From Shewanella oneidensis MR-1 (GTDB taxonomy: Bacteria > Pseudomonadota > Gammaproteobacteria > Enterobacterales > Shewanellaceae): a stretch of 64,000 bases of DNA. The stretch covers positions 97,614-161,613 of the forward strand of contig NC_004349.1 of assembly GCF_000146165.2 (NCBI RefSeq), written 5' to 3'. This document shows, in pieces, positions 18,495 to 28,802 of the stretch. A program made the position numbers and the translations under genes. Under the pieces are notes generated by a model. The model made no database searches. It had not been told where the DNA came from and worked only from the letters and a program-made list of their open reading frames with translations. Every line of letters begins with the position of its first letter. The first letter of the stretch is position 1.

Positions 18495-18905
18495 TTAAAT
18501 ATCTCGAGTTAATTCCAGCTTCTTATTGCTCATGTGCACTATGGCTTTGTTTTTTTTGTACATTATCACATAATAAATGTTAAATGGGTCTATTGGCCAA
18601 TGTTCAATGATTCTAATTTTGTTAATCACAAAGCCATTTTTATTGCTTTTTCTAGAGAAAGGTATGTAAATAATTTTTTCATCAGTAAACTTAAGTGCTA
18701 TAGCTATATTTATAAATATAGGCTCTGAGTCTACAGATGTTATTATAGTTGCAAATCCAGCTGTGTGTGATATTTTTGTTGAAATGCGTTTTCCATTTTC
18801 AACAAAAGATATCTGTCTAACTTCTGAAAAAAACACCCCTTGAATAAGGGGGTATAGTAATAAAACGAGAATGGTGAAGATATTCCAATAAAATATTTTT
18901 TTCAT
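18495..18905 (-). CDS. ToxS/TcpH-like membrane-anchored partner protein
   Basis: The start is set at 18905 because its ATG overlaps the regulator's TGA (ATGA), a translational-coupling arrangement; the frame opens 15 bp earlier. The 136-residue product has one N-terminal membrane helix (FYWNIFTILVLLLYPLIQGV) and a predicted periplasmic domain of about 110 residues with no Cys. This is the layout of ToxS/TcpH-type effectors that stabilise a membrane-bound ToxR-type regulator. Direct sequence similarity to ToxS is not obvious, so the assignment rests on topology and gene order. Confidence 0.55.
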   Translation of the reverse strand: MKKIFYWNIFTILVLLLYPLIQGVFFSEVRQISFVENGKRISTKISHTAGFATIITSVDSEPIFINIAIALKFTDEKIIYIPFSRKSNKNGFVINKIRIIEHWPIDPFNIYYVIMYKKNKAIVHMSNKKLELTRDI

Positions 18906-19360
18906 AGTAATATAATCCAAATGTATAGTTTAATGATCGTCATTAAAATAAGGCATGTAATGATGTTTAGAAGGAAAGTTGCCGGGTGATTTTTTATGCT
19001 GGTTAAAAATAAATTGATACCCTTTGATAATGAGTTTAAAGCCGCAGGATCATTAGATTCTTTTATGATTATTTTTTCAGAAAGTTGATAACCTTCACCT
19101 CTAAGGGTTACAATGAAATCTTGAATATTTTCTTTTTGAAAAAAACTTCGTATATTGCTGATTGCAACATTTACGGAATTTTCAGTAACGACTTTTCCTT
19201 CCCAACAATTTTTCAAAATCTCATCTCTATTTGATGCAAGTGGATAATTTTTTGCTAAAAAAGTTATTATTTTAATTTCGTTATCAGATAAACTCTCCAT
19301 GGAAATATTTCTACCATCCGGCATGACTAACAATTTAAATTTTAACTGAATATAAGCCAT
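18902..19360 (-). CDS. ToxR/CadC-type membrane-bound winged-helix regulator, short form
   Basis: The 152-residue product starts with an OmpR/ToxR-type winged helix: LSDNEIKIITFLAKNYPLAS, then NCWEGKVVTENSVNVAISNI and the wing IVTLRGEGYQL. A linker follows and the protein ends in one hydrophobic helix (FLLNIITCLILMTIIKLYIW) with almost nothing after it. Family members bind DNA from the membrane and sense with a periplasmic domain; here that domain is absent and is probably supplied by the overlapping downstream gene. No receiver domain is present. Targets are unknown. Confidence 0.8.
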   Translation of the reverse strand: MAYIQLKFKLLVMPDGRNISMESLSDNEIKIITFLAKNYPLASNRDEILKNCWEGKVVTENSVNVAISNIRSFFQKENIQDFIVTLRGEGYQLSEKIIIKESNDPAALNSLSKGINLFLTSIKNHPATFLLNIITCLILMTIIKLYIWIILL

Positions 19361-19614
19361 GTATCTTTACCAATTTTTAAAGTGTAAAATCATGCAATGA
19401 GAATGCACGTTTGCATGCGGTTTAGTGTTCTGGGAAGCATAACTTCCTAAATCTAAATCTAAAAATTTGATTATAGTCTTTGCTGGTCTCGAATTGAACT
19501 ATGAATGCTATAACCAGTAATATAAGCTGCTAATAAGTGAATTAGCTACTGTAATCCACTTAAAACTTTAAAAATTTTTGGTAGATAGTCTACTGTTCAA
19601 CCCAAGTTGGACAC

Positions 19615-20648
19615 TGATCTGATCCGTTAACTCTGGACACTTAACTAAGCACTATGTGTCAGTTCAAAATTCTCAGGGCTTAAATAGCCAAGTGAACTAT
19701 GCCTTCTGGTTTTGTTGTAATCAACTTCTATGTACTCAAATACGGCTTGTTTCATGTTTTCCCGGTCCATGATTGGCTCGTACTAAATAGCCTCAACCTT
19801 CAGTGAATGGAAGAAGCTCTCTGCACAGGCAGTGTCCAAGCAGCAAGCTTTGCGGCTCACGCTTTGAGTAAGTTGTTGTTTTTTTGATCAGATTCCGATA
19901 CGCATGTGAACAATATTGGCTGCCGCGGTCACTATGAACGATTACGTTTTTTGGAAACCCTCGACGAAACAACGCCATTGTCAGCGCGTCACAAGCCAAC
20001 TGAGCCGTCATGCGATTACTCATCGACCAGTCAATCATGGCGCGCGAGTACAAATCGATAATCACCGCCAGATACAGCCAACCTTCGCTCGTGATCAGCT
20101 CCGCCCCATTTTTGGTTCGGGCCGGTGGCATCGAAGTTCTGCTCCAGCAGGTTTGGGGCGACTGTGAGCTGGTGAGCGCTGTCGGTTGTGGTTTTGAATT
20201 TACGCGCTGCTTTAGCCACTAAATTCTGCCTTGTCATGCTTTTTCAGATCCGCGTATTCTCCATCTTCGGCGAGGTCGACTTGAATACGCCGAGCGCCTG
20301 AACGCTCCTTGCTCTGGACAAAAATAGCTTTGATTTGCTCATCACGGTTGTGCTGTTTGAGCAAGTGTGCACTCGACTCTTTGCTTGAATTTTTGCCACG
20401 CATAATACCCACTTCGCGATGACTGGTTGTAGATTTCTTCTCAATGGCAGAGCGCCAGTTATAAAGTTGTGATTCGTAGATTTTGAGCTGCCTGGCCGCT
20501 TCAGCAACACCGACACGTTCAACTAACTTCATGGCTTCAGCTTTAAATTCAGCAGTATGGGTCTTGCGGGTCTTTTGGGTTGTCATATTCACCTCGTTAA
20601 GTCATTTTACTCACTTAGCGTGGTGTCCAAAAGTATTGGATCAGATCA
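19615..20648 (-). mobile_element. IS3-family element, degenerate
   Basis: The ends form an inverted repeat beginning TGATCTGATCC at both sides (19615 and 20648). orfA starts at 20586 (MTTQKTRKTHTAEFKAEAMK). It shifts frame after LYNWRSAIEKK and reads on into orfB-like ESSAHLLKQHNRDEQIK. The orfB rve part lies at 19793-20131 ([32 protein letters not shown]). Length is about 200 bp short of a normal member. A solo end of the same type lies at 42620-42722. Confidence 0.85.
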
Positions 20649-21124
20649 TTATCGTGCACTGGATAAATTCAGTGCTGTGATTGATTTTTACTTGAGTGAA
20701 ACCCTTGATGAACCTGCCGCGCACGCTTTTTTTACTAAAGCTATCAATCAACATGGCTTACCTGAGAAGGTCGTCATTGATAAAAGTGGAGCCAATGCCG
20801 CAGCGTTAGATACTGTTAACATTCGGCTGTGGTTATCTGGATATAAGTTCTTCATGATTGAGGTGCTTGCCGTTAAATATATAAATAATATAGTCGAGCA
20901 AAGCCACCGAAAATTAAAGGGTAAAATGCATCAATGCCTAGGTTGGAAGTCCTGGGAAGGGGCGGAGTCTACACCCGCAGGAGTTGAACTTTGGTCCATT
21001 ATTAGGCAAGTGCAAATGAACACTACCGAAAAGATGACACTATGGGAACAATTTTATTTAGTTTTATCTGAGGGATGCAGCCCCCTCAACTTGGAGCGCT
21101 AAGTTCTCAGTTTGCGACAGAACC
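20649..21124 (+). mobile_element. IS6-family element, 3' fragment
   Basis: The frame reads HYRALDKFSAVIDFYLSETL, VVIDKSGANAAALDTVN, KYINNIVEQSHRKLKGKMHQ and LGWKSWEGAESTPAGVELW. This is the C-terminal DDE half of an IS6-type transposase. The right inverted repeat TCAGTTTGCGACAGAACC is at 21107-21124. The 5' half was replaced by the IS3 element. Related solo ends occur at 24417, 28702 and 49758. Confidence 0.85.
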
Positions 21125-22974
21125 GTAAATTCAGTTGGGGCATTCGCTGCCCTGTTTTGAATTGATCCTGCATTTGTGTAGACTCCGCTAGGTTTATGGT
21201 GTGAATAGTGCAAAGACTTATCAGCAAGGGAAGATTGGTATTATGGGTGTCAGATTATTAATGAGAAGTACCGCAATTTGGGCAAGCTTTGTGGTGCTGA
21301 TGTGCGTTTTGCTGGGGAGCTTTTATTCCCCTCCCTCCCCTCCCTCCTTTGCCTCTATTTGGGATTTATTTACCAATATGCGAGGAGTGAGTCAGGCAAG
21401 CGTCCCTAAGGACAGTTCTCGTATTGAGCTCGTCGGTACGCTACCCGCAGATACTGAGCTAGAGCTTATCGGTTTTTATTATTCTTCGATTTGCACCGAA
21501 AAAGAGATGTATTTCCCAAACGGAGATATCGCCAATCCCCAGTGGCGCACCAACGGTACGACCTCTCAATTACGGCAAGTGGTCACCAGTTTGCACAATG
21601 CCAGTCATTTTACCCAATCCGTTGCGTTGCAGGGCGGAGGGGCATGTGAGTGGCAGTTGACTAATATCAAATTGAATATGTCACTTCTGCCCAGTCATCG
21701 CCTATGGCAGGAAGCACAATCCTTGAAAAAGCAGTATTTGGCTGAGTTACCTGTCGCCAAGGTGAAAGATGAAGCCCTTGACAAAGATGCTTTTAAGCAG
21801 TCTTTTGACTTGATACCTACCGCAAAGGAAGCTGATGCGGCCAGCGCGGATAGCAATGACGCCACCATCACCTTTTCACCAATTTATTATCCTATTTACA
21901 GTTATGCCCCCGAGGATAAGCAGCCCTTTGATGTTGGGCTGAAAAGCAGTTTGCAGCGCGAGGTTTCTGATCGGTGGAGTTTACAACACTCGAGGCGTAT
22001 CCGTTTAGCCGATGAACGGGTAACGCGGGTGAATTTTACCCCTCAGATTGCTGAAGATTATGCTGTGAATATCCATATCTTGGACAGAAAATCCAAGGTA
22101 AGTTATCCCGATGGCACCGAGTTTACCTACATTAAGGCCGGTTTACGGCTTTATCCTTACGGTTCCGCAGAATCCCGCTTCAACAGCTTACAGCGCAGTG
22201 CGCGTCTTGAAGATAAAAGACAGTTAGCCAAGATTTACGATTCAGGCATTGAGCATGTGTTTGAAGGGGATAAAGCCAAGGCTGAAGTCCTGTATCGCGA
22301 GTTGGGTGAGGCAGGGGATATGGAATCAATCAACTGGCTGCGAGAACGGGCTCGTTGGGGCTACATTAAAGATGGCCAGTACTGGTTAGCGCGCGCTGCT
22401 AAGCTTGGCGATATTCAAGCCCAACTGGAATTAATTAATCAACCCTTATCCGTCATTCCTCAGGGTAAAGTGAATACTGGCCAAGCAAAAATCCGTGAGC
22501 AGCAAGCATGGCAAACGTTAACCGAACTGACCAAGCAGGGAATACCTCAAGCCGTCAGCACGATGGCGTATTATCAAGTGTTCTCTTGCTCGCCCTATTT
22601 TAATGCCTCCGCGGCGCTGGATAATTATCGTAAAAGTGTTAAAGCTCGGCCTGATTTAGCGCGAGATGCTGCCGAAACCTATTACTATTTTAAAGAGGAT
22701 TTTGAGCAGAGCGAGGAGTTTTGGGAGATTGCTGCCGAGCAGGATCTTTTTGCCGCAGCCGAACTGGCCAATATACTATTGTTGGAACACCATCGAGATG
22801 CGACTAGTAGAGCGCGATACTGGCTAGGAAAAGTGACAACGCTTGGCGTCGATAAAGGTTTGCAGAAAGATATATTGGGTAACGCCTACTTCCAACTCGC
22901 AACTTTGTTAGATACAGGCGAGGGTGGAGCTGTAGACTCTAAAGCTGCTTTAGCGCTTTATCAGCAGAGCCCTG

Positions 22975-24309
22975 TAGGATCCCCTCATAATTCATAGCCC
23001 CAACAACCATGAGTTAATGAGAGTTGGGCTAGTTTCTTCGCAGCACAAAGCAAATCATCTGCTGATATGGGGTAGTCATGCCGTCGCCGCAGCAGTTCTT
23101 TGCCCATCCTGATTGTTGATAGCACATTCCTTTTCTTTACCGTGTTGGCTTGGAAGTGCCGCTGTAATTGCTGTGTTTCTCCGTATAATCCTACCCACCA
23201 AAATGCCAGTTGTACCAATAATGCTATCAATAGCAGTATGTCCATCCTCGCCGCATAACGTGTTCTGCTATGACGTAAACCAAAGCCATAAGCGGGGCTT
23301 TTTAAATCTCTAAAGGTTTCTTCTATTTGCATCCGTTTTTGGTAAATATTAACCAGTTTTTGAGGCGACATGGCTTCTATGGTCAAGTTGGTCACCAGTG
23401 CCCAAGGCTCTTTGGCGGTCAGTTCATACGTCCATTGCGCCGTATGGTGACAGTCTGTTGTCGTACTTCGCTGACCTTTTCTGCCTTTACTTGGAGCCCT
23501 GAACAATACCATCTCGCATAACAAGGGTTTCTTTACCGATAACGCCACTCGCCCAACATGTTTTGCGCGACGACTGGCTTTGGGATAAAGCGCTTTTAGC
23601 GAAAATTGGCGACCGAAGGGGTGCAGCCGATAGACACTTAATCCTCTGACACGACCCAGCCAATACCAACCGAGCTGCTCGACTTTTCGAAACCATGGAT
23701 TACGGAAGCCCGCGTCAGTGACTATCAGCGGGGTAATATTGTCAGGTAACACTTTATGGAGTTCATTCAGAAACTGATTATGGGCAGTTTGTGTGCCTTG
23801 TAGTACTAACGGAAATGTTCGCTCGTAGAGCGTGATAGAGCGGCCCTTAATCGCAATAGAGGCGCGTAGTGCAATCAGTTCACGACCTTCACGCATATCA
23901 GACCAATCCACCAGTATGGTCGGCATCGTATGTGCTGTTAGCAGCCACTTTGCATGCCACTGATAAACAGCCAGTCTTTCATGGTGAAGGTGCGGGTTGC
24001 CCAATAATCTATCCATGCGTTTTATTGAGTGTTTAGTATGAGTGCTGGTGCCATCAATGTGCCGCCCTAAATGCGTGAGGGTGAGACAATCCGCGTTGAT
24101 GAGGGCTTTGCAGGCGACCATGAGTGTATTCAGTCGCTTTTGATGGATTTCTGGACAATGTTGATAGAGAGATTGATGTAAGATAGTTAACACTTGCACC
24201 TTGATGCCCTGTGATTGATGTTTGTTCGCACTTCCATCTGATCACACTTCAAGGTGCAAGTTCACTCTAATTTAATGATTTATCTGAAAATCATCAGGGG
24301 ATTCTTCAG
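22975..24309 (-). mobile_element. IS4-family element
   Basis: Ends carry matching imperfect repeats (GGATCCCCTCATAATT at the left; GAATCCCCTGATGATT inward at the right). The flanking duplication is 12 bp with one mismatch: AGCAGAGCCCTG (22963-22974) and AGCAGAGCCTTG (24310-24321). It splits the Sel1-repeat gene. Confidence 0.88.
22985..24199 (-). CDS. IS4-family transposase
   Basis: The 404-residue DDE transposase has D in PTILVDWSDMREGRELIALR, D in ITPLIVTDAGFRNPWFRKVE and the YREK-type motif in YQKRMQIEETFRDLKSPAYG. The C-terminus is hydrophobic (ILLLIALLVQLAFWWVGL), as usual in this family. It looks intact. Confidence 0.93.
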   Translation of the reverse strand: MQVLTILHQSLYQHCPEIHQKRLNTLMVACKALINADCLTLTHLGRHIDGTSTHTKHSIKRMDRLLGNPHLHHERLAVYQWHAKWLLTAHTMPTILVDWSDMREGRELIALRASIAIKGRSITLYERTFPLVLQGTQTAHNQFLNELHKVLPDNITPLIVTDAGFRNPWFRKVEQLGWYWLGRVRGLSVYRLHPFGRQFSLKALYPKASRRAKHVGRVALSVKKPLLCEMVLFRAPSKGRKGQRSTTTDCHHTAQWTYELTAKEPWALVTNLTIEAMSPQKLVNIYQKRMQIEETFRDLKSPAYGFGLRHSRTRYAARMDILLLIALLVQLAFWWVGLYGETQQLQRHFQANTVKKRNVLSTIRMGKELLRRRHDYPISADDLLCAAKKLAQLSLTHGCWGYEL

Positions 24310-24416
24310 AGCAGAGCCTTGATGTGGCGGGATACTTTTCAAATGACTATGAAGCAAAGGCAAAGGATAGAGTCCTAGTACTCCAAAGCATGAAGTTGTA
24401 GCTTAATACTTATATA

Positions 24417-24432
24417 GGCTTCTGTCGCAAAG
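24417..24432. repeat. IS6-type inverted-repeat end (solo)
   Basis: GGCTTCTGTCGCAAAG closely matches the outward end of the IS6 element (GGTTCTGTCGCAAACT). No transposase follows it; the next sequence is a fatty-acid CoA-ligase fragment. A right-hand end of the same type lies at 28702-28719. Confidence 0.6.
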
Positions 24433-24463
24433 TTGACGATAAGAGTTTCAGAATGGATAATCT

Positions 24464-24718
24464 TTGGATATAAATTTGGAGTATTCACTGCATGACACTC
24501 AATTTTTCTGGCAGGCATTATCCATCAGATATCATCATGCACAGCGTCTCAAGCAGTTACAGCGAGAGTTGGCTGGTTTTGAGCAAATCAAAAAATTTAC
24601 CCTGCTGCCGGAAGCTTTTTCAATGGAGGCGGGGTTAATTACTCCGACGCTTAAGCAGCGCTGCAAAATGATTTATCACAAGTACGCCCATGAAATTAAT
24701 GCTATGTATAATAATTGA
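24464..24718 (+). pseudogene. Long-chain acyl-CoA synthetase-like (AMP-forming), C-terminal remnant
   Basis: The last ~55 residues (QRELAGFEQIKKFTLLPEAF, SMEAGLITPTLKQRCKMIYH, KYAHEINAMYNN) match the end of FAA1/FadD15-type acyl-CoA ligases, where the ITPTLK lysine belongs to the C-terminal lid. The catalytic body is absent. An authentic-looking terminator follows, so this is the tail of a gene cut by an IS6-type end. Confidence 0.75.
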
Positions 24719-24737
24719 TTGTTAAACATTTGATCTT

Positions 24738-24763
24738 AAAAGGCCGCTTAGCGGCCTTTTTTG
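24738..24763 (+). terminator. Rho-independent terminator
   Basis: Stem AAAGGCCGC / GCGGCCTTT with a TTA loop and a T run, 19 bp after the acyl-CoA ligase remnant. Confidence 0.9.
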
Positions 24764-24858
24764 TCTCAGCTACTTCCTGACGCATAATTCTTAGCTTAAA
24801 ATTCGCCCCGTTTACTGGTGCGCACGAGGCGCAAGGTGTCGGTGTAAAGGATAGTTAA

Positions 24859-27344
24859 ATGGAACTTTCGATTCGTCGTTTATGCACCTCGGTCGGTGCG
24901 GTGTGGTTATCTTCTTTTGTGGTCATTCCTGCTGCGGTTGCGGCGGAATATGACAAAATGGTTCACGGTCCCGTGGATCTTCCCAATGGCTCAATTTCTA
25001 TCAAAAAGATCATAAAGTGTGGGGCGAAATGCTCTATGGCGATGCGCCCGGCGTGCGTCTTGATGATTATGGTTCTGCTGAAGTGGTTGCGGTTTTTTAC
25101 CTCGATTTTGATAAAGGTGGCAACAAAGAAGTGGTTGTCATGCTGAAAGATGCCGATGGTCAGCATTTACGGGGCTATGGTTTTGAAGGGGATGATCTCA
25201 CAAAACTCCCCCGTCTACAGGTTGTGCTCGATGAAGTGGCACCAACCTTAACCTCGTTTACCGTAGGTAGCGTTCGTAAAGTACTAAGCCAAATTCCGCC
25301 GCAACAATACCGTATGACCTATGATGTTGACGCGATTGAAGATCCCGCCATTAAAGCGATTGTCGATGGTTCTACTAAGCTCAAGCCGACCTTAGTGGGT
25401 TATCGTAATTCCGAAGGTTCACCCGTAGATGTGAAGACCGCCGTCGAATATAAATTACGTTATCCACTGACTCGTAAAGATAAAGATGCCCAAGGTAATG
25501 AGCATCAATATAGCCTTGTGACCACCTTTGATCGCAGTGGATATAGTGAAGAAGACGGCAGTTTTGTATTGGTGAGCGTGGCCTTTGAGGCTGATGACTT
25601 TGATTGGCTTAAAAGTGGTGGTGCCGTGATCCCTAAAACTGGCCCATCCTACGATTTTATGAGTATGGGCATGGGGAGCACTTGGGCAGGGCTTGCCAGT
25701 GAAAGTCATTATGCCCAAGGCGTGCTCGATGGCCCGTATGCAGCCTACGATGGTCGCAATGGTAGCGTGGTTTACTCTGGTAACTACAAACAGGGCAAAA
25801 AAGTCGGTAAGTGGATGGAGACAGAGAACCAAGCCATTTATTGGGAAGGCGAATATCTTGACGGTAAAAAACAGGGTAAATGGGTTTTACAGTCAGTCAT
25901 GGATGATGCCGACAACTATGGCTTTATCCATTACAACAAGGGCGTGCCTGATGGCCCGAGCGAAATCTATACCCCAGATTACGATTCGGGCACCGAAGGC
26001 GCGAAGAAATTGTCCGAAAAGGGCATTTATCTTAATGGCGTAAAAGACGGTGAGTGGCTTGAGTCCGATGGCAGCAAAGGCCTGTATCAAAAGGGTGTGA
26101 AGCAAGGCGCTTGGACGGAAAAGGTTACCCAAGGGGATTATCGCTTTCAAACCGGTGACGGCAACTATCTCGATGGTAAACGTTCAGGCACTTGGGTCTA
26201 TATTCGAACGCCTGATACGAATGATGCTTTTACTACAAGACAATCAGTGACTTATCTCTACAAGGCCGAAGTCAACTATGAGAATGGCCTGCGCCAAGGT
26301 GAGGCAAAGTTATTCAATAAAGATAATTTTATGTTTGCCCTCAAACATTACGATAAGGGCAGACTCCATGGTGAAAGTTTATGGTATTCAGCGCCGAATA
26401 TTGTCAGCAATGTTGCCAATTATCGTCAAGGCGAGTTAGACGGCCTGCAAATGTGGCTCGAGCCTAACGGCGATCTCAATGAATTGAGTCAGTATAAGTT
26501 CAATGCAGCGGTAAAACTTAAACCGTCGCAGGATGAATGCATGATGCGAAAAGAGCCCTACGCAGGCGATTGTGATGGCGTGTTAATCTCAAAAGATGCT
26601 GAGACTAGCTCGATTAAAGACGGTGAGCAGCGTGTATATCGTGGCGGCCTACTATCCGAATTAACCTATTACACCAATGGGTCGGTCGATAAAGAATATC
26701 GATTTGATTCCAACGGTCGCTTAACGTCCCTGCAGGCTTATAAAGCGGGCAAGGAATACGGCCCAAGCATCCGCAATTCCACCGACGACGGCTATTCCCT
26801 AAGTAGCTACACTCAGATGATCAACAATCGTGCAGCAGGGGCTAGCTACAGCTTCCACCCTAACGGCCAACTTCGTGATTTATCGAATTTTTGCCAGCAA
26901 GAAGGTGAAATGTGGAATGGTCAACCGTACTTTTGGAGTAATGCGGGTGAACGTTGTGGCATTCAGCGGGAATATTTTGATAATGGTGTCGTGAGTTGTA
27001 TTGAAGAGCTCGACAGTGGTTATGTCGTGGATAAAGTCTGTTACGACCGCAATGGCAAGTTATCGAGCGAAATGGTGCGGATTGATGAGCAACATGTGGT
27101 GCATAAGCGCTATATCAACGGGGTCATTTATCAAGAAGATCCGGGGTTCTCTGATTCTTCAAATGTGGTTAAAGGGCGCAAAATTTATTACTTAGAAAAC
27201 CCTAAAAGCCATGGTGTGTTTAAGTCCTACCGTAATGGTCAGCTAGAATACGAAAAAATCTATGATATGGGTAAAGCTGGCTGTATGAAAAAGTACGATG
27301 CCAATGGTAAGCAAACCCCAGAAACCGCGAACTGCCAGTTCTAG
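24859..27344 (+). pseudogene. Exported MORN-repeat (YwqK-type) protein with N-terminal frameshift
   Basis: The start at 24859 has AAGGA upstream and gives a signal peptide (SVGAVWLSSFVVIPAAVAA). At about 24980-25010 the frame changes: the signal-peptide frame runs out at 25146 while NFYQKDHKVWGEMLYGDAPG continues in the frame that is open to 27344. The body of ~775 residues has a C-lobe rich in MORN_2 units (GKKVGKWMETENQAIYWEGE, YLDGKKQGKWVL, YLDGKRSGTWVYI, YRQGELDGLQMWLEPNGDL). Such YwqK-type proteins are annotated as antitoxin or immunity-like. The frameshift removes the signal from the body unless it is a sequencing error or suppressed. Confidence 0.7.
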
Positions 27345-27604
27345 CATCGCGCTTCTCTTTTCTGTTAGGCTTGGTCGGGATAAACAGGGCAATCGCTGTG
27401 TTTATCCCATTCACAGCATAAAAGTATAATAACAACAAAAAGGAAGTCTCTTGCTGTAAAATATTATGTACTCTCAATCACTAAATATTGCAGATTAAAA
27501 ATATGTTCAGCTTTAACACAATGTGTATAGTCTGGCAGCGGTTTTATGCTCTGTCGAAGTTAAACGCTTAATTTAAAAATAGTTATTAGGAGCTTTATAA
27601 AACG

Positions 27605-28573
27605 ATGTCTTTAAATAATCGAATAGTTATTCACTCAAGTGCTACTCGAGAAAATGACAATGCAGAGTTTGCATTATGTATTGAAGCAGATTTAAGTTTT
27701 AACCAAGCCATGAAATCAGTGCAAGATTACGACTGGTCATTTAACGTCAAACAACTGAAAAGTGGCCAAGAATGTAACGCATTCTCTTTATCAAAAGCAG
27801 ATGATGCTGATAATTATATGCAGTTTTTTATCTTCGCAGTTGATGATGACTTATTCAGCATTCAACTTAATATCATGAATAAAAGAAACCGTCGTTATAT
27901 TTGGGATCGAACATCCGTTTCAGTTGATTTAGGTGTTTGTACTAAATCTGAACTACAGAAGAAGCTTGAACCTCTAAGAAGCTATAGTGTTAGCAGATTG
28001 TATAAAAAGCATCGTTCTAAAACATGGTTAAATAAACATAGTTTGCTTGTAGTTTTTTTGTTGTTTGTAGTGTTAGGGATAATGATTGAACGTTGGATAA
28101 AGCCATTACATAGTCCCTCTTTTGACGCTTTACTTTGGAACCCTGTTATTTATATTGGTGCCAGCGTATTTAGTACCTGCTTCTTAGTTTTAAAACGTGT
28201 GCGGCAGGGATTGAGGGGGGGAACTTGGAAGGACAGAGTATCTATTTGTTTAGGAATGATTTGCCTTGGGCCATTAATAGTTTTCAGCTTTATGCTTAGT
28301 TTCGGTACTTACTGGCATATGCTGACTAAAAAGCCTGCAAGTCAAGTTGAAGTCGTTGCAGAACTACCTTCAACTTGGAGTTCGACTGGCCGTGGAAGTT
28401 GTACCGGGAAGCTCTGGGTTCACCCACCAGGGGAGCCTCAGCATGAAAGGATACTTTGTTACGTGCCTAAAGAATTATGGGCAGAGCTGAAAGTTGGAGA
28501 TAGATTGTTGCTAAATGGTGATCGTTCTTCGGTAGCATTCACTCCCGCTGATATTTTAATCTTACCAAATTAG
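27605..28573 (+). CDS. Unknown protein with three membrane segments
   Basis: A ribosome-binding site (AGGAG) precedes the ATG. The 322-residue product has a soluble N-terminal half (about 1-150), membrane helices near 160-178 (LLVVFLLFVVLGIMIERW), 190-205 (WNPVIYIGASVFSTCFLVL) and 225-245 (ISICLGMICLGPLIVFSFML region), and a C-terminal soluble domain with one Cys pair (GRGSCTGKLWV...RILCYVPKELW) resembling a small beta barrel. I do not recognise the family. Its place among exported proteins next to an Rhs remnant suggests an immunity-type role, which is inference. Confidence 0.65.
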   Translation: MSLNNRIVIHSSATRENDNAEFALCIEADLSFNQAMKSVQDYDWSFNVKQLKSGQECNAFSLSKADDADNYMQFFIFAVDDDLFSIQLNIMNKRNRRYIWDRTSVSVDLGVCTKSELQKKLEPLRSYSVSRLYKKHRSKTWLNKHSLLVVFLLFVVLGIMIERWIKPLHSPSFDALLWNPVIYIGASVFSTCFLVLKRVRQGLRGGTWKDRVSICLGMICLGPLIVFSFMLSFGTYWHMLTKKPASQVEVVAELPSTWSSTGRGSCTGKLWVHPPGEPQHERILCYVPKELWAELKVGDRLLLNGDRSSVAFTPADILILPN

Positions 28574-28701
28574 CGCAAGTGCAACAATAATCTTCATGGC
28601 TTAGCTTTATGTATCAATCTCATGCATTTATTCAGGTGGAATATGTTTTTAAAGTTTTCTTGGATGAGATTCATTGCACCTCAATTTATAGCCGCAAGAT
28701 C

Positions 28702-28719
28702 TCAGTTTGCGACAGAACC
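28702..28719. repeat. IS6-type inverted-repeat end (solo)
   Basis: TCAGTTTGCGACAGAACC is identical to the right end of the IS6 fragment at 21107-21124. No transposase lies next to it. Confidence 0.75.
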
Positions 28720-28802
28720 CAAATTCCCTATCTTATCTATAATGTCGTCAATTAAATATCAATAAATCTACATTTCAACAACATAAAAATTAAAGGGCAC
28801 AC

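Larger units (their letters stand above)
21243..24401 (+). pseudogene. Sel1-repeat membrane-anchored protein, interrupted by IS4
   Basis: Coding parts are 21243-22974 and about 24322-24401. Start chosen at the ATG 21243, which opens on a membrane helix (TAIWASFVVLMCVLLGSF); the frame extends to a GTG at 21201. About 300 residues of unknown fold follow, then Sel1-type helical repeats (AEVLYRELGEAGDMESINWL, GQYWLARAAKLGDIQAQLEL, SRARYWLGKVTTLGVDKGL). If the IS and one target copy are removed, the frame continues LYQQSLDVAGYFSNDYEAKA and ends at TAG 24399-24401, so the original had about 600 residues. Sel1 proteins are scaffolds, some linked to secreted effectors. The current product would lack about 27 residues and gain seven from the IS. 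Confidence 0.75.

Noticed and set aside
27345..27604. Frame on the minus strand at 27220-27477
   Set aside because: It overlaps the end of the MORN gene and has no coding features; treated as intergenic.
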